A stretch of 64,000 bases of DNA, from positions 608,724,173-608,788,172 of the forward strand of contig NC_081408.1 of NCBI RefSeq assembly GCF_030272615.1, in the 5' to 3' direction. Below are positions 47,789-61,200 of the stretch, one piece after another. Made by a program: the position numbers and the translations under genes. Position 1 is the stretch's first letter, and each line of letters opens with the position of its first letter. The notes under the pieces were generated by a model, which saw only the letters and a list, made by a program, of their open reading frames with translations, had not been told where the DNA came from and searched no databases. The stretch is from Cryptomeria japonica. Its lineage: Eukaryota; Streptophyta; Pinopsida; Cupressales; Cupressaceae.

Positions 47789-50700
47789 ATGACATCTAAT
47801 AGTTCATTTACAGCTATTTTTTGGAGAGAAATTCCTAGGCTTGATGGAACAAATTACAAGGTATGGAAGATTCAGATGGAGACTCATCTAAGATGGTTTT
47901 GCAAGGAAATTTAGGAAATCACTGAGAAAGGATATATACCTCATAATCCAACATCTAGCAATCCTCCTCCATCAAGCTTGGATAAGGACATAGAAAATGA
48001 TTGTAGAGCTAGAGAAGCCCTTTTGTGTGCACTTTCTAATCATCAAATAATGGGACTAACCGACAAATCAACTACAAAGGCTATATGGGATAAATTGGAG
48101 ACTATTAATGAAGGTGACTCTACTATTAAAATTGCTAAACTTGATGGTTAATAGGTGAGATATGAGAACCTAAAGATGGAAGAAGATGAAAGGACTGCTC
48201 CTTTTATGGAGACAATTAATGAAATTGTTCTGGGAATTCAATGTTGTGGTGGATCTCTGAGCAAAGATGAAATAGTTTCTTAAGTATTGAGAGATTTTCC
48301 ACCAGCTTATAAGATGAAGGCTACTACAATTAATGAGTTGAGAACAATGGCAAACACTTATGTTAATAGAGATACCTTGGTTGGGAAGTTATCTTCTTTT
48401 GATCTTGATGGATTTGGTTCTTTTGAAGTTGCAAAATTTGAACCTGCTTTTCATGCATTTACATCATCTACCGGCAAGAGTGATTGGAAAGCCATATATG
48501 CTAAGGAACTGGAGGAAATGAAGAAAGAAGATGAAGATTTTGAGAAACTTGAAGCCCTATTTGCTAAAAGAGTACCTAAAGGTCTGACAGGAGGTAAGTA
48601 TGAAAGAAAATCACCTTTTAAATTTTTCACATGTAATAAGATAGGTCATTTTGCATCTAGATGTCTTGAAAGGAATTCAAGATTTGAGGAAAGAGCTAGA
48701 AGATCTTTTAGTCCTAACCATGATTATTAGAACAAGAATAAGTACAAGATGAAAAAATACAAATCATGCTACTATGCGGATGAGGAAGGTGTGATTGATT
48801 CTGATGATGAACTGGCACAAGATTTAGCTAGTGGATCTGACAATGGAAAGGAATGGTTATTCTTGGCTATCAAGGAAGATGATCTAGTATCTGAATAAAA
48901 GGCCCTTATTGCTAAATTTGAAAACAAGGATGAATGGGTGATAGACAGTGGATGTTCACATCATATGATTGGAGATAAGAAGTTTCTATCTTTGCAAGAA
49001 TTTGATGGCGGTCTGGTTAGATTTGGAGATGACAAAGCATGCATGATCAAGGGAAGAGGAACTATATCATTGGATGGTAAGAATGATATTGATGATGTTT
49101 ATTATGTTGAAGGTTTAAGGCATAATCATTTGAGTGTAGGACAGTTGGTGGATAAGGGATTTTAGTTACAGTTCAAGGATGAAAAATGCAAGATTATCAA
49201 CAGATTTGAATTGGAGATTCCAACCAGTACTCAGACTAAAGGTAACATCTTTCATTTCAACTTCAGTGAGAAGATATGTTTGATTGCACAAATTGATGAG
49301 AGTTGTCTATGGCATAAGAGGTTGTGTCATGTGAATTTTGATTGTATTGTAAAGACCAGCTCTACTAATGCAGTTAGAGATATACCTAAGATTGTGAAGC
49401 CCTATAATCCGGTATGTAAGGAATGTCAAATGGGAAAGCAAGTCGGAACTTCTTTTAAGAGTATACAAGACAAATCTAATGATGTTCTTGATCTTATTTG
49501 TACTGATTTGTGTGGTCTTGCTAGAATCAAGAGTTTTTAGGGTGATAGATATTTTATGCTAATCATTGATGACTATTCTAGAATGATGTGGGTTACTTTT
49601 CTAAGGGAGAAATATGAAGCATTCAAAAATTTTGAAATATTTAAAGCTAAAGTTGAGATAGAGACAGGATTGAAGATTAAATGCTTAAGGTCTAATCAGG
49701 GTGGAGAATTCACATCTGGTGAATTTAACAGTTATTGTGAGAAGAATGGGATAAGGAGATAGTTGTCTGCACCCAAGACACCTCAACAGAATGAAATTAT
49801 GGAAAGGAAGAACATAACTATCTTGGATGTGGCTAGAAATATGATGATGGAATTTAATCTGCCTCATATCTACTAGAGAGAAATTGTGAGCATGATGGTA
49901 TACACATTCAACAGAGTTCATATCAAAGGATATATCGATAAAACAACTTATGAGTTATGGTTTCATCATAAACCTACAGTTAAGTATTTCAAAATCTTTG
50001 GTAGTAAATGCTATATCAAAAGAGATGAATCCATTTGAAAGTTTGATCCTAGATGTGATGAAGGGATATTTATTGGTTATTCTAATGAAATAAAATCATA
50101 TGGATGTTATAACAAAAGATTGCAGACAATTGTGGAGAGCACTAATGTCAAGGTGGATGAGCTAAACATAAGTCAAATCACAACTTATGAGAGAGAACCG
50201 GTAGTGGAAATGATCATAACTGAATCGGTAGCACCTACACTGGAATAGAATGTTGAACTAGTTACCCCAGCAGTATCAGAAAATTCAACAATAACTAAAG
50301 ATTAGAGTCGAGGAACACAAAAGTAGAAGACTTCTAAGTATGTTAGGTTTTATCATTTAGAAGATCAGAGCATTGGAGACAAGAATAAAGGAGTGATGAC
50401 AAGAAGAAGGTTGAGAGCTGATGAGGTATCTTTAATTTCTCAAATTGAACCGGCATCAATAATTAAAGCATGTAAAGATGAATGTTGGATGAAAGCTATG
50501 GAAGAGGAATTAGATCAGATAGAAAAGAATAATACATGGACTTTAGTTCCCCACCCTAAAAATAAGAATTTTATTGGGTCTAAATGGGTTTTTAGGAATA
50601 AATTGAATGAAGATGGACAAGATGTGAGGAATAAGGATAGATTGGTTTATAAAAGATATTCTCATAAGGAAGGAATTGATTATGATGAGACTTTTTCTCC

Positions 50701-50790
50701 GATATCTAGGATTGAAGCTGTGAGATTATTTCTTTCTTATGTTGCAGATAAGAACTACAAGGTTTATTAGATGGATGTTAAGTGTGCATT
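47789..50790 (+). pseudogene. Copia gag-pol relic, first part (gag, protease, integrase, N-terminal RT)
   Basis: One plus frame runs from ATG 47789 to the giant-element insertion. Gag reads IPRLDGTNYKVWKIQMETHL and LRDFPPAYKMKATTINEL, with a zinc knuckle FFTCNKIGHFASRC whose first Cys is now Phe. Protease has WVIDSGCSHHMIGDK (48934 onward). Integrase has LDLICTDLCG, LIIDDYSRMMWVTF and the second acidic position changed to Asn in CLRSNQGGEF. RT starts with NTWTLVPHPKN and [12 protein letters not shown]. About fifteen stops interrupt it (47912, 48149, 48152, 48281, 48728, 48896, 49163, 49538, 49760, 49874, 50036, 50246, 50303, 50324, 50768), all in the same frame and with no frameshift. Most are TAG at Gln or Trp positions of the family. 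The copy is inactive. Confidence 0.92.
50786..50790. other. Target-site duplication GCATT (left)
   Basis: GCATT lies within the RT landmark MDVKCAF, directly before the giant LTR start TGTAGTACC, and is repeated exactly at 62375-62379. Confidence 0.92.
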
Positions 50791-53700
50791 TGTAGTACCC
50801 CTGCCCTAATCTATTTCTAACCTTGGTTTAATCTTGATTAGTTATCTTAATATTATGTTATAGTCAGATGTTTGATTTTACGCATAGCTATTGATGTGGT
50901 TTTCTCACTAGTTATATGCAAGTTTTTCAGTGTTCCTAATTCGTGGTATTAACATCAGGCTAACGCTTTCATTAAATTTTATATATGTATGCATGTATGA
51001 CTCTTGGTTGCAGGAGATTTCAGGTACAATGCCGCATGAGTGCGAGGTTCGCCTTCACCTGGATGTGCAGGTTTGAGTGTACCTTTTTAATCCTTAGAGT
51101 TGGATTAGGTGGTCGTAAGACCCTAGTTGACCTTAGTCGTGCTCCAGTGAGCATCGCCAGTCGTCGTCGGTAATCCCTTGTTGGTTTGGGGTTTGCGAGT
51201 CGTCTGTTTGGGTGGCTTTCTCGATTTGCGTGCTTGGTGTGTTTGGTTAAATTGATTAATTAGTCCTTAGTATTTATTTTGGTTAAATATGCGTTTGTGC
51301 ATTGATGATTAATGGGTTAAATTAATCGGGAATTCGTTATGCGATTTTCGTTGATATGAATTGTCTGTTTTTAATTGGGAGTAAATTCGATTAAATGACT
51401 GATCTTGAATATTTAATGCATTTTATATATGCTGTCGAAAAAGAAAGTTTTGTTTTTATTATCGCTATAGATTGACTGTATTCTGTTGGATTATTAAATT
51501 AGAATGGCTAAATTTGATTAATTGAGAAAATCGATTTGGAATTGAAGAAAGGCAAGTCAATTTGTTGTTTTAATTAGAAAAGGATTAGATTTTGTGAATT
51601 ATTGGTAAATAAAATTTTTATTCCAAAAATGGAATTTTTGGGTCAACTCTTCCATATAACCCAAATTTGGGGAAATTGGAGAGGATGGACAAATTTGGAA
51701 AATTTTGATTGGAGAGAAATTTTGGAGATGAATTTGGGAATTTTGGATGGAGAAGGAGGATTTGGGAGCTGGAGATTGGGATTCTTCGTCAGATCTTGCC
51801 AGGAATGCGAGATCAGGTAGGAATTGATTATCCATTTGGGTTTTTAAAAAAATATAAGATACCCAAACACATTCTTGTTGAATTTGCTCATTCTGTAAAT
51901 TGAAATTTTGGAAATCTCAGTGGGTGTGGCGTTTTGGGGATTTTCGAACTGTATTTTTTGAAGAAAAAATATATTTATTTTATATCGAGCTGGGGGTTGT
52001 TTTAATCCTCGGGCTGTGTTTAAAAAAAAATAAAGAAAATGTATTTGTTTTGCCCCTGTGCGTTGTTTCTTTCATTATGAAAATGAACTGTGTGTTTTTA
52101 AATAGCAAATTTATTATTTCATTTTCGGACTGTGTTTTAAGAAAAATTTATTTATGTTGCAAACCGAGCTGGGCGTTGTGTTTAACAAAGCTAATGTTTG
52201 GGGATTGGAGGGCGGGGAGCGGAGCTCCACCCGCTCCTCCTCCCCCCATTTCCATGCTCTCCCCCGCTCGCACACCGTTTGTTATTACCCCCGCTCGCCT
52301 GTGTTGTTTGCTACGGCTGCGGCCCACGGCGGTGGCCGCAGGGGCCGCGGTGGCTGCAGGGCACCGCGGCACCTGTGGGCACCACCGTGGTGCGGCCCGC
52401 GAGCGCCGCCACCCCTTTCCCTCGGCTAGGGTTAGGGCACGGCCGCCTCGCCTCTCCTTTAAATTTTAAAATGCGTTTTATTTTCTTTGTTAGAAAGAAA
52501 ACCTAGTTTTTAATATGGTTTTTTATATGTATTTTTTTTTTCCAAAAAAAAAAAGGGGGGCTTATAATATGTTAAATATTATTTTAATGGTTAAGTTTAA
52601 TTAGTTGCGTAATTATGATTAAGGGGCATAAAAATGATAAATGTTAAATTGGTATTAAGTAATTTTAAAATGGAGTTTATGGATTAAGCATTATTCAACT
52701 TCATTTCGTGACTGATGCCTCCTTTTAATTAAGTTCTAAAACTGTGAATTTTCGCAACTGAACATCAGTGATTTTATTCTGATTGATGATGTTAAAAATT
52801 ATCGTAGAACATATCATTTGAGTAATTGAAAAGTAGTGAAATAATTATCGTTGGGCATTAGAAATTTAACGATATGCATTGAAAATTATGAATCTGTAGA
52901 GATTGATTTTAGACCAGTATGTTAATGACGTTTTGGATTGGAGATTAAATATCTTATTTTAGTTGATTAATGGTTGTCTGAGATTTATTAATATGATTTG
53001 GTTAAAAACTCATTATGGCTTAATTTGCCTGTTCGATGCTATGAACCTTAGGAGTTAGAAAACCAAGAACAACTTATTCATAGTTGTGGTAGATAACTGT
53101 AAGCTGATTTAGATCTTGTAGAAAACTTGATCGACTTGTAATGATTAAATCAATTTGAGGAAATAATGCCTTTCTGATTATTGCCTTGCAAGTTTAATTT
53201 CTGTATTCGCCTTTAATTATGAAATGGCATGTTTTGCTTTATTTAGTAGGACCCTGTCGTATGGATTGACTTGGGGTACCTGTTTCAGTCCTCGATTCCG
53301 AGTGGACTGTTGTATTGTGATGTTGTCATAGTTGGTCATATCCTCCTTGTGTGTGAGTCGAATGATGATTGTGGTTGACCGTTGTTGGTCGGGTCTCTAA
53401 TTAGAGTACCGTCAGTAAGTGATTGCCCTTGAGTCGTGTTGGACCTGATGATTGTTCTCTCTTCTTGAACTCTGTTCGTCTGACCACATGTATTCCTTGG
53501 TTTGAGTTCGTTTGAGTATAGTCTAGTGTCATATGGGAAAGTGGCTTTCGATTGGGGGCCGCGCCCAAAGTGGCTGTTGGGTAACCCGTCGAAAGTGAGT
53601 CTAATAAGTGATAACCTAAATAGATTAGAATGTAATCTCTAAATAAGATAATGTGCCTCACACATGGGACGAGTGCTATCATAGATTCGACATGTTGTGA

Positions 53701-54938
53701 GAAGGCTTGAAATGGCAAACCATCTTCCTTGTCTTCACGAGAGGATGTGTGGGTCCACATGAGGCTTGGATGGGCCGGAAGCTCGGATTAGGTTGCCAGG
53801 GTGACCCAGTGTATGGGGCCAGGACCTATGAAGACTTGCCATGGTATCCATACCAGGTTGTGTGATGACACTTGTCCCTACGTTCGCTAGTGTGTTGTCA
53901 TTTTGTTCTGTTAGGAGTACCCTTGTGAGTCATCCTTTTGTCTCTGCCCTTGTGAGTGTCGGTTTCATGTTAGACCTTGGGTGGTGATGGCTCAGTTTTA
54001 TGGATGCTCTTCTGGACCTTTGTTTTAGCTTTGATTATGTTCAGCTGGATCCTGTTCTTTTCAAGGATCGTTTATGTATTAATTGACTGATGCGGTCGTT
54101 TGTATGTTGTTTATATTTCGCCTTGATGGCCGGATGGTAATGGTGTAACCTCTTGTATTCTTATCTTTATTAATTATCAGAGGGGTCTTGCAGTTGAGCA
54201 GACCCGGAGATGTAGCCCTTAGGGGTGAACTCCAAGATCATTATGGTGTCGTGTGATGATATTCTCTTATGTTTCCTTTATTCAGCTTTATCATGTATGA
54301 TTAACTTATGTTAGAATGGTTAAGTGGATAAATGGAATTAACTATAAATGCTTATATTCAGTTCTTTCTTGAATGCCATGTTGATCGAATGCGTAAGTGG
54401 TTTAGATGAGATTTATAGTAGATGCATGTTTGTAATCGTCTTTTGAAATGCAATAAGTTGGAATATGAAAGAAGGTAATTTAGAGTAATGAATTATACTC
54501 AGTTGTTGTTAAGGAATTTAAATATGCTTGGAAAGATCTCTTATGTTATGATGAAATCCTAGTGTATTAGAATGTTAGATGTATGGTTTGTAATTTTCAA
54601 TGAAGAGCTTGAATGGAGATTATGAATGGATCTTAATGATGAATCTTCGCTTGTTATTTATATTTCCATCTTTTGAAAGAAATTGTCCTGATTATGAATT
54701 ATCTCATTGTTAAGATAATTAGCTTATTGGATTAATTGTGCGAGTTAGTGAATTGTGATATTTAAGTAATCTCGTTGGGAAACTCTTTAGGTGTTAGTTG
54801 AAGTCTTCCGCTATGCAATTTGAATCTTTGATATCTTGTTGTATCTGGTGTTGTAACTTAAAAAAAAAAAAAAAAAATTTGCACTCTATTCTTGTGTTAT
54901 GGCTTAATCCCTTCGGGGTTTCCTGGCGGGGCATTACA
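50791..54938 (+). repeat. 5' giant LTR (4148 bp)
   Basis: It starts TGTAGTACCCCTGCCC and ends CCTGGCGGGGCATTACA. It is nearly identical to 58228-62374. Open frames inside, including 189 codons at 51900-52469, recur in both LTRs simply because the LTRs are copies; they contain no known domain and are not called genes. A T/A/G homopolymer block lies near 52530-52560 and a poly-A tract near 54860-54878. Confidence 0.95.
52200..52450. other. GC-rich island in the 5' giant LTR
   Basis: About 250 bp rich in CCGC, GGCGG and CTGCAGG sits in an AT-rich LTR, with the same island at about 59637-59887 in the partner. It includes CpG-dense text near CGGCTGCGGCCCACGGCGG. It may act as a transcription-control or methylation-target region of the LTR, which is speculation. 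The solo LTR of the family lacks a comparable island. Confidence 0.6.
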
Positions 54939-54940
54939 TT

Positions 54941-54952
54941 TGGTATCAGAGC
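54941..54952 (+). other. Primer-binding site of the giant-LTR element
   Basis: TGGTATCAGAGC lies two bases after the LTR end, an exact match to the initiator-Met tRNA complement. Confidence 0.92.
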
Positions 54953-57900
54953 CCATGTTGCAAACATTGGGATCTCTGGTGTCGCGTGTGCCTCTATTTG
55001 TGTGAGCTTTATGATGCCTATGTTTTTAGATTATTAAAAGGGCTATGGGTTTAAAAATTTATTTTGGTTATTGGGAGAAAACTGTATGTGTACGTTTAAA
55101 AGAATTCTCCATGTGTATGTTGTAGGAGTAGCATGATTAAATTCTACCTTAGTAAGGGCATTGCTATGCGAATAGTGGAATTATGTGAAACTGCTTGATT
55201 GGTAGAAGAAGTGTTAAAAAGAGCATGTTATTGTAGCTTTGAGAGAATATTAATGTGTTTTCCGAAAGATTGACTTATTTGTCTCATTAAACCAGTTTGA
55301 TTGAAGATTTATTTTAGCAAATGCTCCATTGAACTCGCTTTTGGGTATATGAAATTACCTTAATGTGGTTAGAAAGTGCGAATGAAAAGCTTGTTTAATG
55401 TGCATGCATTAATATGTGTTATTGGGGTGATAACTCTTTGCTTATCTTTGATCGTAATGTGATCTTTTCTAATAGGTTGCAAATTATGACATGTGCCTAT
55501 ATTGTATTATTAAGTGAGTGTTCTTATGAGGTCTTGCATTATCGAAAAGGTTGCCTCTCTTGATCTCTGTTTTGTTTGGAAAACTAGAACCTCCTGTTGC
55601 AACCATAATTATTGGAAATGTTTTGTTAGGCTGATTGTCATCCTCCTTTAATGGTAGCGAAATGAAAACCGTGTAATTGTAATGATAGGCTTATAGTGAG
55701 AAATTTAATATTATAGCGTGATCTTGATTGATCTTGTGTTTTTGTAGGAAATAGTTTGGTCATCAAACTCTCTTTCCCTTCTCTTTGCCTAATCATAAGA
55801 TTATTAGAAATGGTATTAAGAGTGCATTGACTTAAATAGAATGTTTATAAAACATGTGAAATTGTTTGTTTGCTTTTGGCTTCATAGTGATAGATGATAG
55901 TCTTAAGCTTTAGAAATGAATTTGCTTAGCTAGTAATTTAATTATGAATGCTTAGTGAGATTCGAGAAAGCTATAGGAATGATGTTATTTCCTTATGTAA
56001 TTGTGAATTGTTAATAATTTCAGTACTTGAATCTAGAGTAAACTTGATTCAGTTAATTATATAGAAAGCATAATTGAAATCTTCTTTGAATAGATGTTAG
56101 CGTACTGAAAAGTACTCCCCGTATATGTGACTAAACCAGTACTGGTGTAATTGTGTGTACTGTAAGAAACCAGTACTTATTATATGTGCCCATGGATTGG
56201 TGAAGTAATCAACCATGGAGGATATGTTGCTTATGAGTATGGGAAACCATACTGTTTATGTGATGTTGCTTATTTGTTTCCCTGCTGAGTACCAAACCTT
56301 GGGTTGTGGGTAACTCAGTATGTTAAGGGGTAGTATTCGAAGTGACCGTTCCTTGAATAGTATGGATTGGCGTACGAGTAATGTCGGCGCGAAGCGACTT
56401 TAGCTTCTCTACTTCGAGGAATGATATAGTTGTACTACTAAACTGTATCAAGGTGTACTCAATACTTTCCCTTGTGATGAACCTATTTACGAGGTTCATG
56501 AGTGCCAGCCTTATCCCTATCCTTTATTTTGAGCATATAGATGGTAGTTTTTGAGCATATTGTTGGATTCTATTGGAGCATCTGTTGCCTTGTCTTCATG
56601 AGAGGCGTGTTATTGTTCTTACATAAGTTGCCAACTGACTAGTGTTGGTAGACTTGTGGGTAGACCTTAGCCATGTATACCTCTGGCTTACGGCGAGTAT
56701 CCTGAGAGGAACATCGCTATGCGGAGTGTGACCAGCGCGTGCCTTATCCGCGGGGTACACTGCCATGCGGGATACGTCCATTGCGTGCTTTGTCCGCTTG
56801 GAGTATTGTCATGCCGTGCTGAGACACGATGCGGGATGTAGTAGACATTTCCATGCGGCCTACCGCTAGGTATTGGGTAGAGCCATGCCACGTGACGACG
56901 TGATGCGGGGTGATGTCGAGGTGCACACTGCCATGCCATGTGGTTGTGTGACTTGGCCACACTACATGATGAGCTACTAGGATAGCTAGACGATTGTTCC
57001 TTCCTTCCTCGTTGGTGGCTAGCTATTAGTCACGTAGTGATGTAATGTGCACTTATGAATTTCTTTTATATATTTCTTTGGGGATCAGCAATTTATTTTA
57101 CTTTAACTGTGAAGGTTTAGCCACGATCTTGTGATCTTTTGCACTTTTGATTTGGTGTTGAGATTCCGGATTATTTTCTTGCCTTACTGTTGGAATTGAG
57201 GATTTATTGTCTTTATTCTTCTGTACTTTGGTGGCTAAACTGGTTTATCATTGTTGTTTTCGTATGCTGGTCTTGTGTTGCAATGTGAATTCCTCTCCAA
57301 GAACGTAGGCAACGGGCTTGGATGAGTGTATACGAGGAAGTAGACACAAGGAACCTTGAGGATGGGGGTATGTGAGGCTGTGATGCAGCTAGGATCCACT
57401 ACCTACCTATGTGTGGTGACTATCTCTTGGAGGCTAAACACCTCACACAACAAGGGATATTCACAAAGGTCTTATATGGAAGGTAGCACTGCTATGGTGT
57501 GCCTAGCACCATCGAGCCTTTGAGTGAGATTTTGGATATTTTTTTATCATATTGTGGTTCTGGGATCAGGCATAGAGATGCTGATCATGCATGCTAACCT
57601 TGGACGGAGCATTAGACATGCTCACATGTGGCCTTTTCTATTATGCATTCCAGTTATGTGGATGGTTATTATGTGTATCATGGAGTAAATTGTGTTAACT
57701 TGTCGCTATGTTATGGGACATAGTCTTTGGAAAGGTTTTCTTATGCCTGGCAAGTGTTATCAATTGAGTTATTTTGTTTCTCTCATTTCATGAAAGTTAA
57801 TCTGGTTGTAGAAATTGATATTTTGAGCTAGTTCTATGATTTAAAGTTTATGATAAAGATGGATTGGTAAAGGAAATTGATCATGATGGCATGTTTCTTG

Positions 57901-58211
57901 TCATTTTTGGTCGATGATTATGGTAATTGTTGTTTACCTCTTTGAAAAGCTTTAATTTGGTGTAATGGAAGGAAGAAATTTCTTGTTTCTTGGCTATGAT
58001 TATTGATAATTCCTAGAATATTTTAAGGAATGTATGGATTTAGATGTATCTTGCCAATGGATAATGGCGTTTGTAAAAGATTTTGCAATAATATTTCATT
58101 TATTTATGGAAAGATTTCTATGTGCAATTTGATCTTTGTTGAATGAGTTTCAGGGCTGATGCGTACGACATGTTCTCCATCTAGCCTTACGACTTCCAGG
58201 AGTAAGTCGGA
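54953..58211 (+). other. Interior of the giant-LTR element, no coding capacity
   Basis: About 3.26 kb with frequent stops in all six frames; the longest frames (about 90 codons, near 56688-56960 minus) lie over a GC-richer repeat and have no domain. Sequence between primer site and purine tract otherwise looks unique. A packaging signal would be expected near the primer site but cannot be identified by eye. Confidence 0.75.
56680..56960. repeat. GC-richer imperfect repeat with GCCATGCGG core
   Basis: Variants of GCCATGCGG or GCCATGCCA recur near 56715, 56762, 56808, 56850, 56883 and 56930, spaced mostly about 45 bp apart with diverged spacers (GCGTGCCTTATCCGCGG and GCGTGCTTTGTCCGCTTGG pair between two of them). 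It is a decayed minisatellite within the interior. Confidence 0.55.
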
Positions 58212-58212
58212 A

Positions 58213-58227
58213 CCTAGGGGGGGAGAA
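58213..58227 (+). other. Polypurine tract of the giant-LTR element
   Basis: CCTAGGGGGGGAGAA directly abuts the 3' LTR start TGTAGTACC, the expected position for the plus-strand primer. Confidence 0.85.
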
Positions 58228-61200
58228 TGTAGTACCCCTGCCCTAATCTATTTCTAACCTTGGTTTAATCTTGATTAGTTATCTTAATATTATGTTATAG
58301 TCAGATGTTTGATTTTACGCATAGCTATTGATATGGTTTTCTCACTAGTTATATGCAAGTTTTTCAGTGTTCCTAATTCGTGGTATTAACATCGGGCTAA
58401 CGCTTTCATTAAATTTTATATATGTATGCATGTATGACTCTTGGTTGCAGGAGATTTCAGGTACAATGCCGCATGAGTGCGAGGTTCGCCTTCACCTGGA
58501 TGTGCAGGTTTGAGTGTACCTTTTTAATCCTTAGAGTTGGATTAGGTGGTCGTAAGACCCTAGTTGACCTTAGTCGTGCTCCAGTGAGCATCGCCAGTCG
58601 TCGTCGGTAATCCCTTGTTGGTTTGGGGTTTGCGAGTCGTCTGTTTGGGTGGCTTTCTCGATTTGCGTGCTTGGTGTGTTTGGTTAAATTGATTAATTAG
58701 TCCTTAGTATTTATTTTGGTTAAATATGCGTTTGTGCATTGATGATTAATGGGTTAAATTAATCGGGAATTCGTTATGCGATTTTCGTTGATATGAATTG
58801 TCTGTTTTTAATTGGGAGTAAATTCGATTAAATGACTGATCTTGAATATTTAATGCATTTTATATATGCTGTCGAAAAAGAAAGTTTTGTTTTTATTATC
58901 GCTATAGATTGACTGTATTCTGTTGGATTATTAAATTAGAATGGCTAAATTTGATTAATTGAGAAAATCGATTTGGAATTGAAGAAAGGCAAGTCAATTT
59001 GTTGTTTTAATTAGAAAAGGATTAGATTTTGTGAATTATTGGTAAATAAAATTTTTATTCCAAAAATGGAATTTTTGGGTCAACTCTTCCATATAACCCA
59101 AATTTGGGGAAATTGGAGAGGATGGACAAATTTGGAAAATTTTGATTGGAGAGAAATTTTGGAGATGAATTTGGGAATTTTGGATGGAGAAGGAGGATTT
59201 GGGAGCTGGAGATTGGGATTCTTCGTCAGATCTTGCCAGGAATGCGAGATCAGGTAGGAATTGATTATCCATTTGGGTTTTTAAAAAAATATAAGATACC
59301 CAAACACATTCTTGTTGAATTTGCTCATTCTGTAAATTGAAATTTTGGAAATCTCAGTGGGTGTGGCGTTTTGGGGATTTTCGAACTGTATTTTTTGAAG
59401 AAAAAATATATTTATTTTATATCGAGCTGGGGGTTGTTTTAATCCTCGGGCTGTGTTTAAAAAAAAATAAAGAAAATGTATTTGTTTTGCCCCTGTGCGT
59501 TGTTTCTTTCATTATGAAAATGAACTGTGTGTTTTTAAATAGCAAATTTATTATTTCATTTTCGGACTGTGTTTTAAGAAAAATTTATTTATGTTGCAAA
59601 CCGAGCTGGGCGTTGTGTTTAACAAAGCTAATGTTTGGGGATTGGAGGGCGGGGAGCGGAGCTCCACCCGCTCCTCCTCCCCCCATTTCCATGCTCTCCC
59701 CCGCTCGCACACCGTTTGTTATTACCCCCGCTCGCCTGTGTTGTTTGCTACGGCTGCGGCCCACGGCGGTGGCCGCAGGGGCCGCGGTGGCTGCAGGGCA
59801 CCGCGGCACCTGCGGGCACCACCGTGGTGCGGCCCGCGAGCGCCGCCACCCCTTTCCCTCGGCTAGGGTTAGGGCACGGCCGCCTCGCCTCTCCTTTAAA
59901 TTTTAAAATGCGTTTTATTTTCTTTGTTAGAAAGAAAACCTAGTTTTTAATATGGTTTTTTATATGTATTTTTTTTTTCCAAAAAAAAAAAAGGGGGCTT
60001 ATAATATGTTAAATATTATTTTAATGGTTAAGTTTAATTAGTTGCGTAATTATGATTAAGGGGCATAAAAATGATAAATGTTAAATTGGTATTAAGTAAT
60101 TTTAAAATGGAGTTTATGGATTAAGCATTATTCAACTTCATTTCGTGACTGATGCCTCCTTTTAATTAAGTTCTAAAACTGTGAATTTTCGCAACTGAAC
60201 ATCAGTGATTTTATTCTGATTGATGATGTTAAAAATTATCGTAGAACATATCATTTGAGTAATTGAAAAGTAGTGAAATAATTATCGTTGGGCATTAGAA
60301 ATTTAACGATATGCATTGAAAATTATGAATCTGTAGAGATTGATTTTAGACCAGTATGTTAATGACGTTTTGGATTGGAGATTAAATATCTTATTTTAGT
60401 TGATTAATGGTTGTCTGAGATTTATTAATATGATTTGGTTAAAAACTCATTATGGCTTAATTTGCCTGTTCGATGCTGTGAACCTTAGGAGTTAGAAAAC
60501 CAAGAACAACTTATTCATAGTTGTGGTAGATAACTGTAAGCTGATTTAGATCTTGTAGAAAACTTGATCGACTTGTAATGATTAAATCAATTTGAGGAAA
60601 TATTGCCTTTCTGATTATTGCCTTGCGAGTTTAATTTCTGTATTCGCCTTTAATTATGAAATGGCATGTTTTGCTTTATTTAGTAGGACCATGTCATATG
60701 GATTGACTTGGGGTACCTGTTTCAGTCCTCGGTTCCGAGTGGACTGTTGTATTGTGATGTTGTCATAGTTGGTCATATCCTCCTTGTGTGTGAGTCGAAT
60801 GATGATTGTGGTTGACCGTTGTTGGTCGGGTCTCTAGTTAGAGTACCGTGAGTAAGTGATTGCCCTTGAGTCGTGTTGGACCTGATGATTGTTCTCTCTT
60901 CTTGAACTCCGTTCGTCTGACCACGTGTATTCCTTGGTTTGAGTTCGTCTGAGTATAGTCTAGTGTCGTATGGGAAAGTGGCTTTCGATTGGGGGCCGCG
61001 CCCAAAGTGGCTGCTGGGTAACCCGTCGAAAGTGAGTCTAATAAGTGATAACCTAAATAGATTAGAATGTAATCTCTAAATAAGATAATGTACCTCACAC
61101 ATGGGACGAGTGCTATCATAGATTCGACATGCTGTGAGAAGGCCTGAAATGGCAAACCATCTTCCTTGTCTTCACGAGAGGATGTGTGGGTCCACATGAG

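Noticed and set aside
51900-52469. 189-codon open frame, repeated at 59337-59906
   Set aside because: It lies inside the giant LTRs and is duplicated only because the LTRs are. It has no domain and passes through a GC-rich island where stops are rare.
53401-53760. 119-codon minus frame also present at 60838-61197
   Set aside because: LTR copy effect. Several amino-acid differences fall in a stretch of elevated LTR divergence, with no sign of coding constraint.
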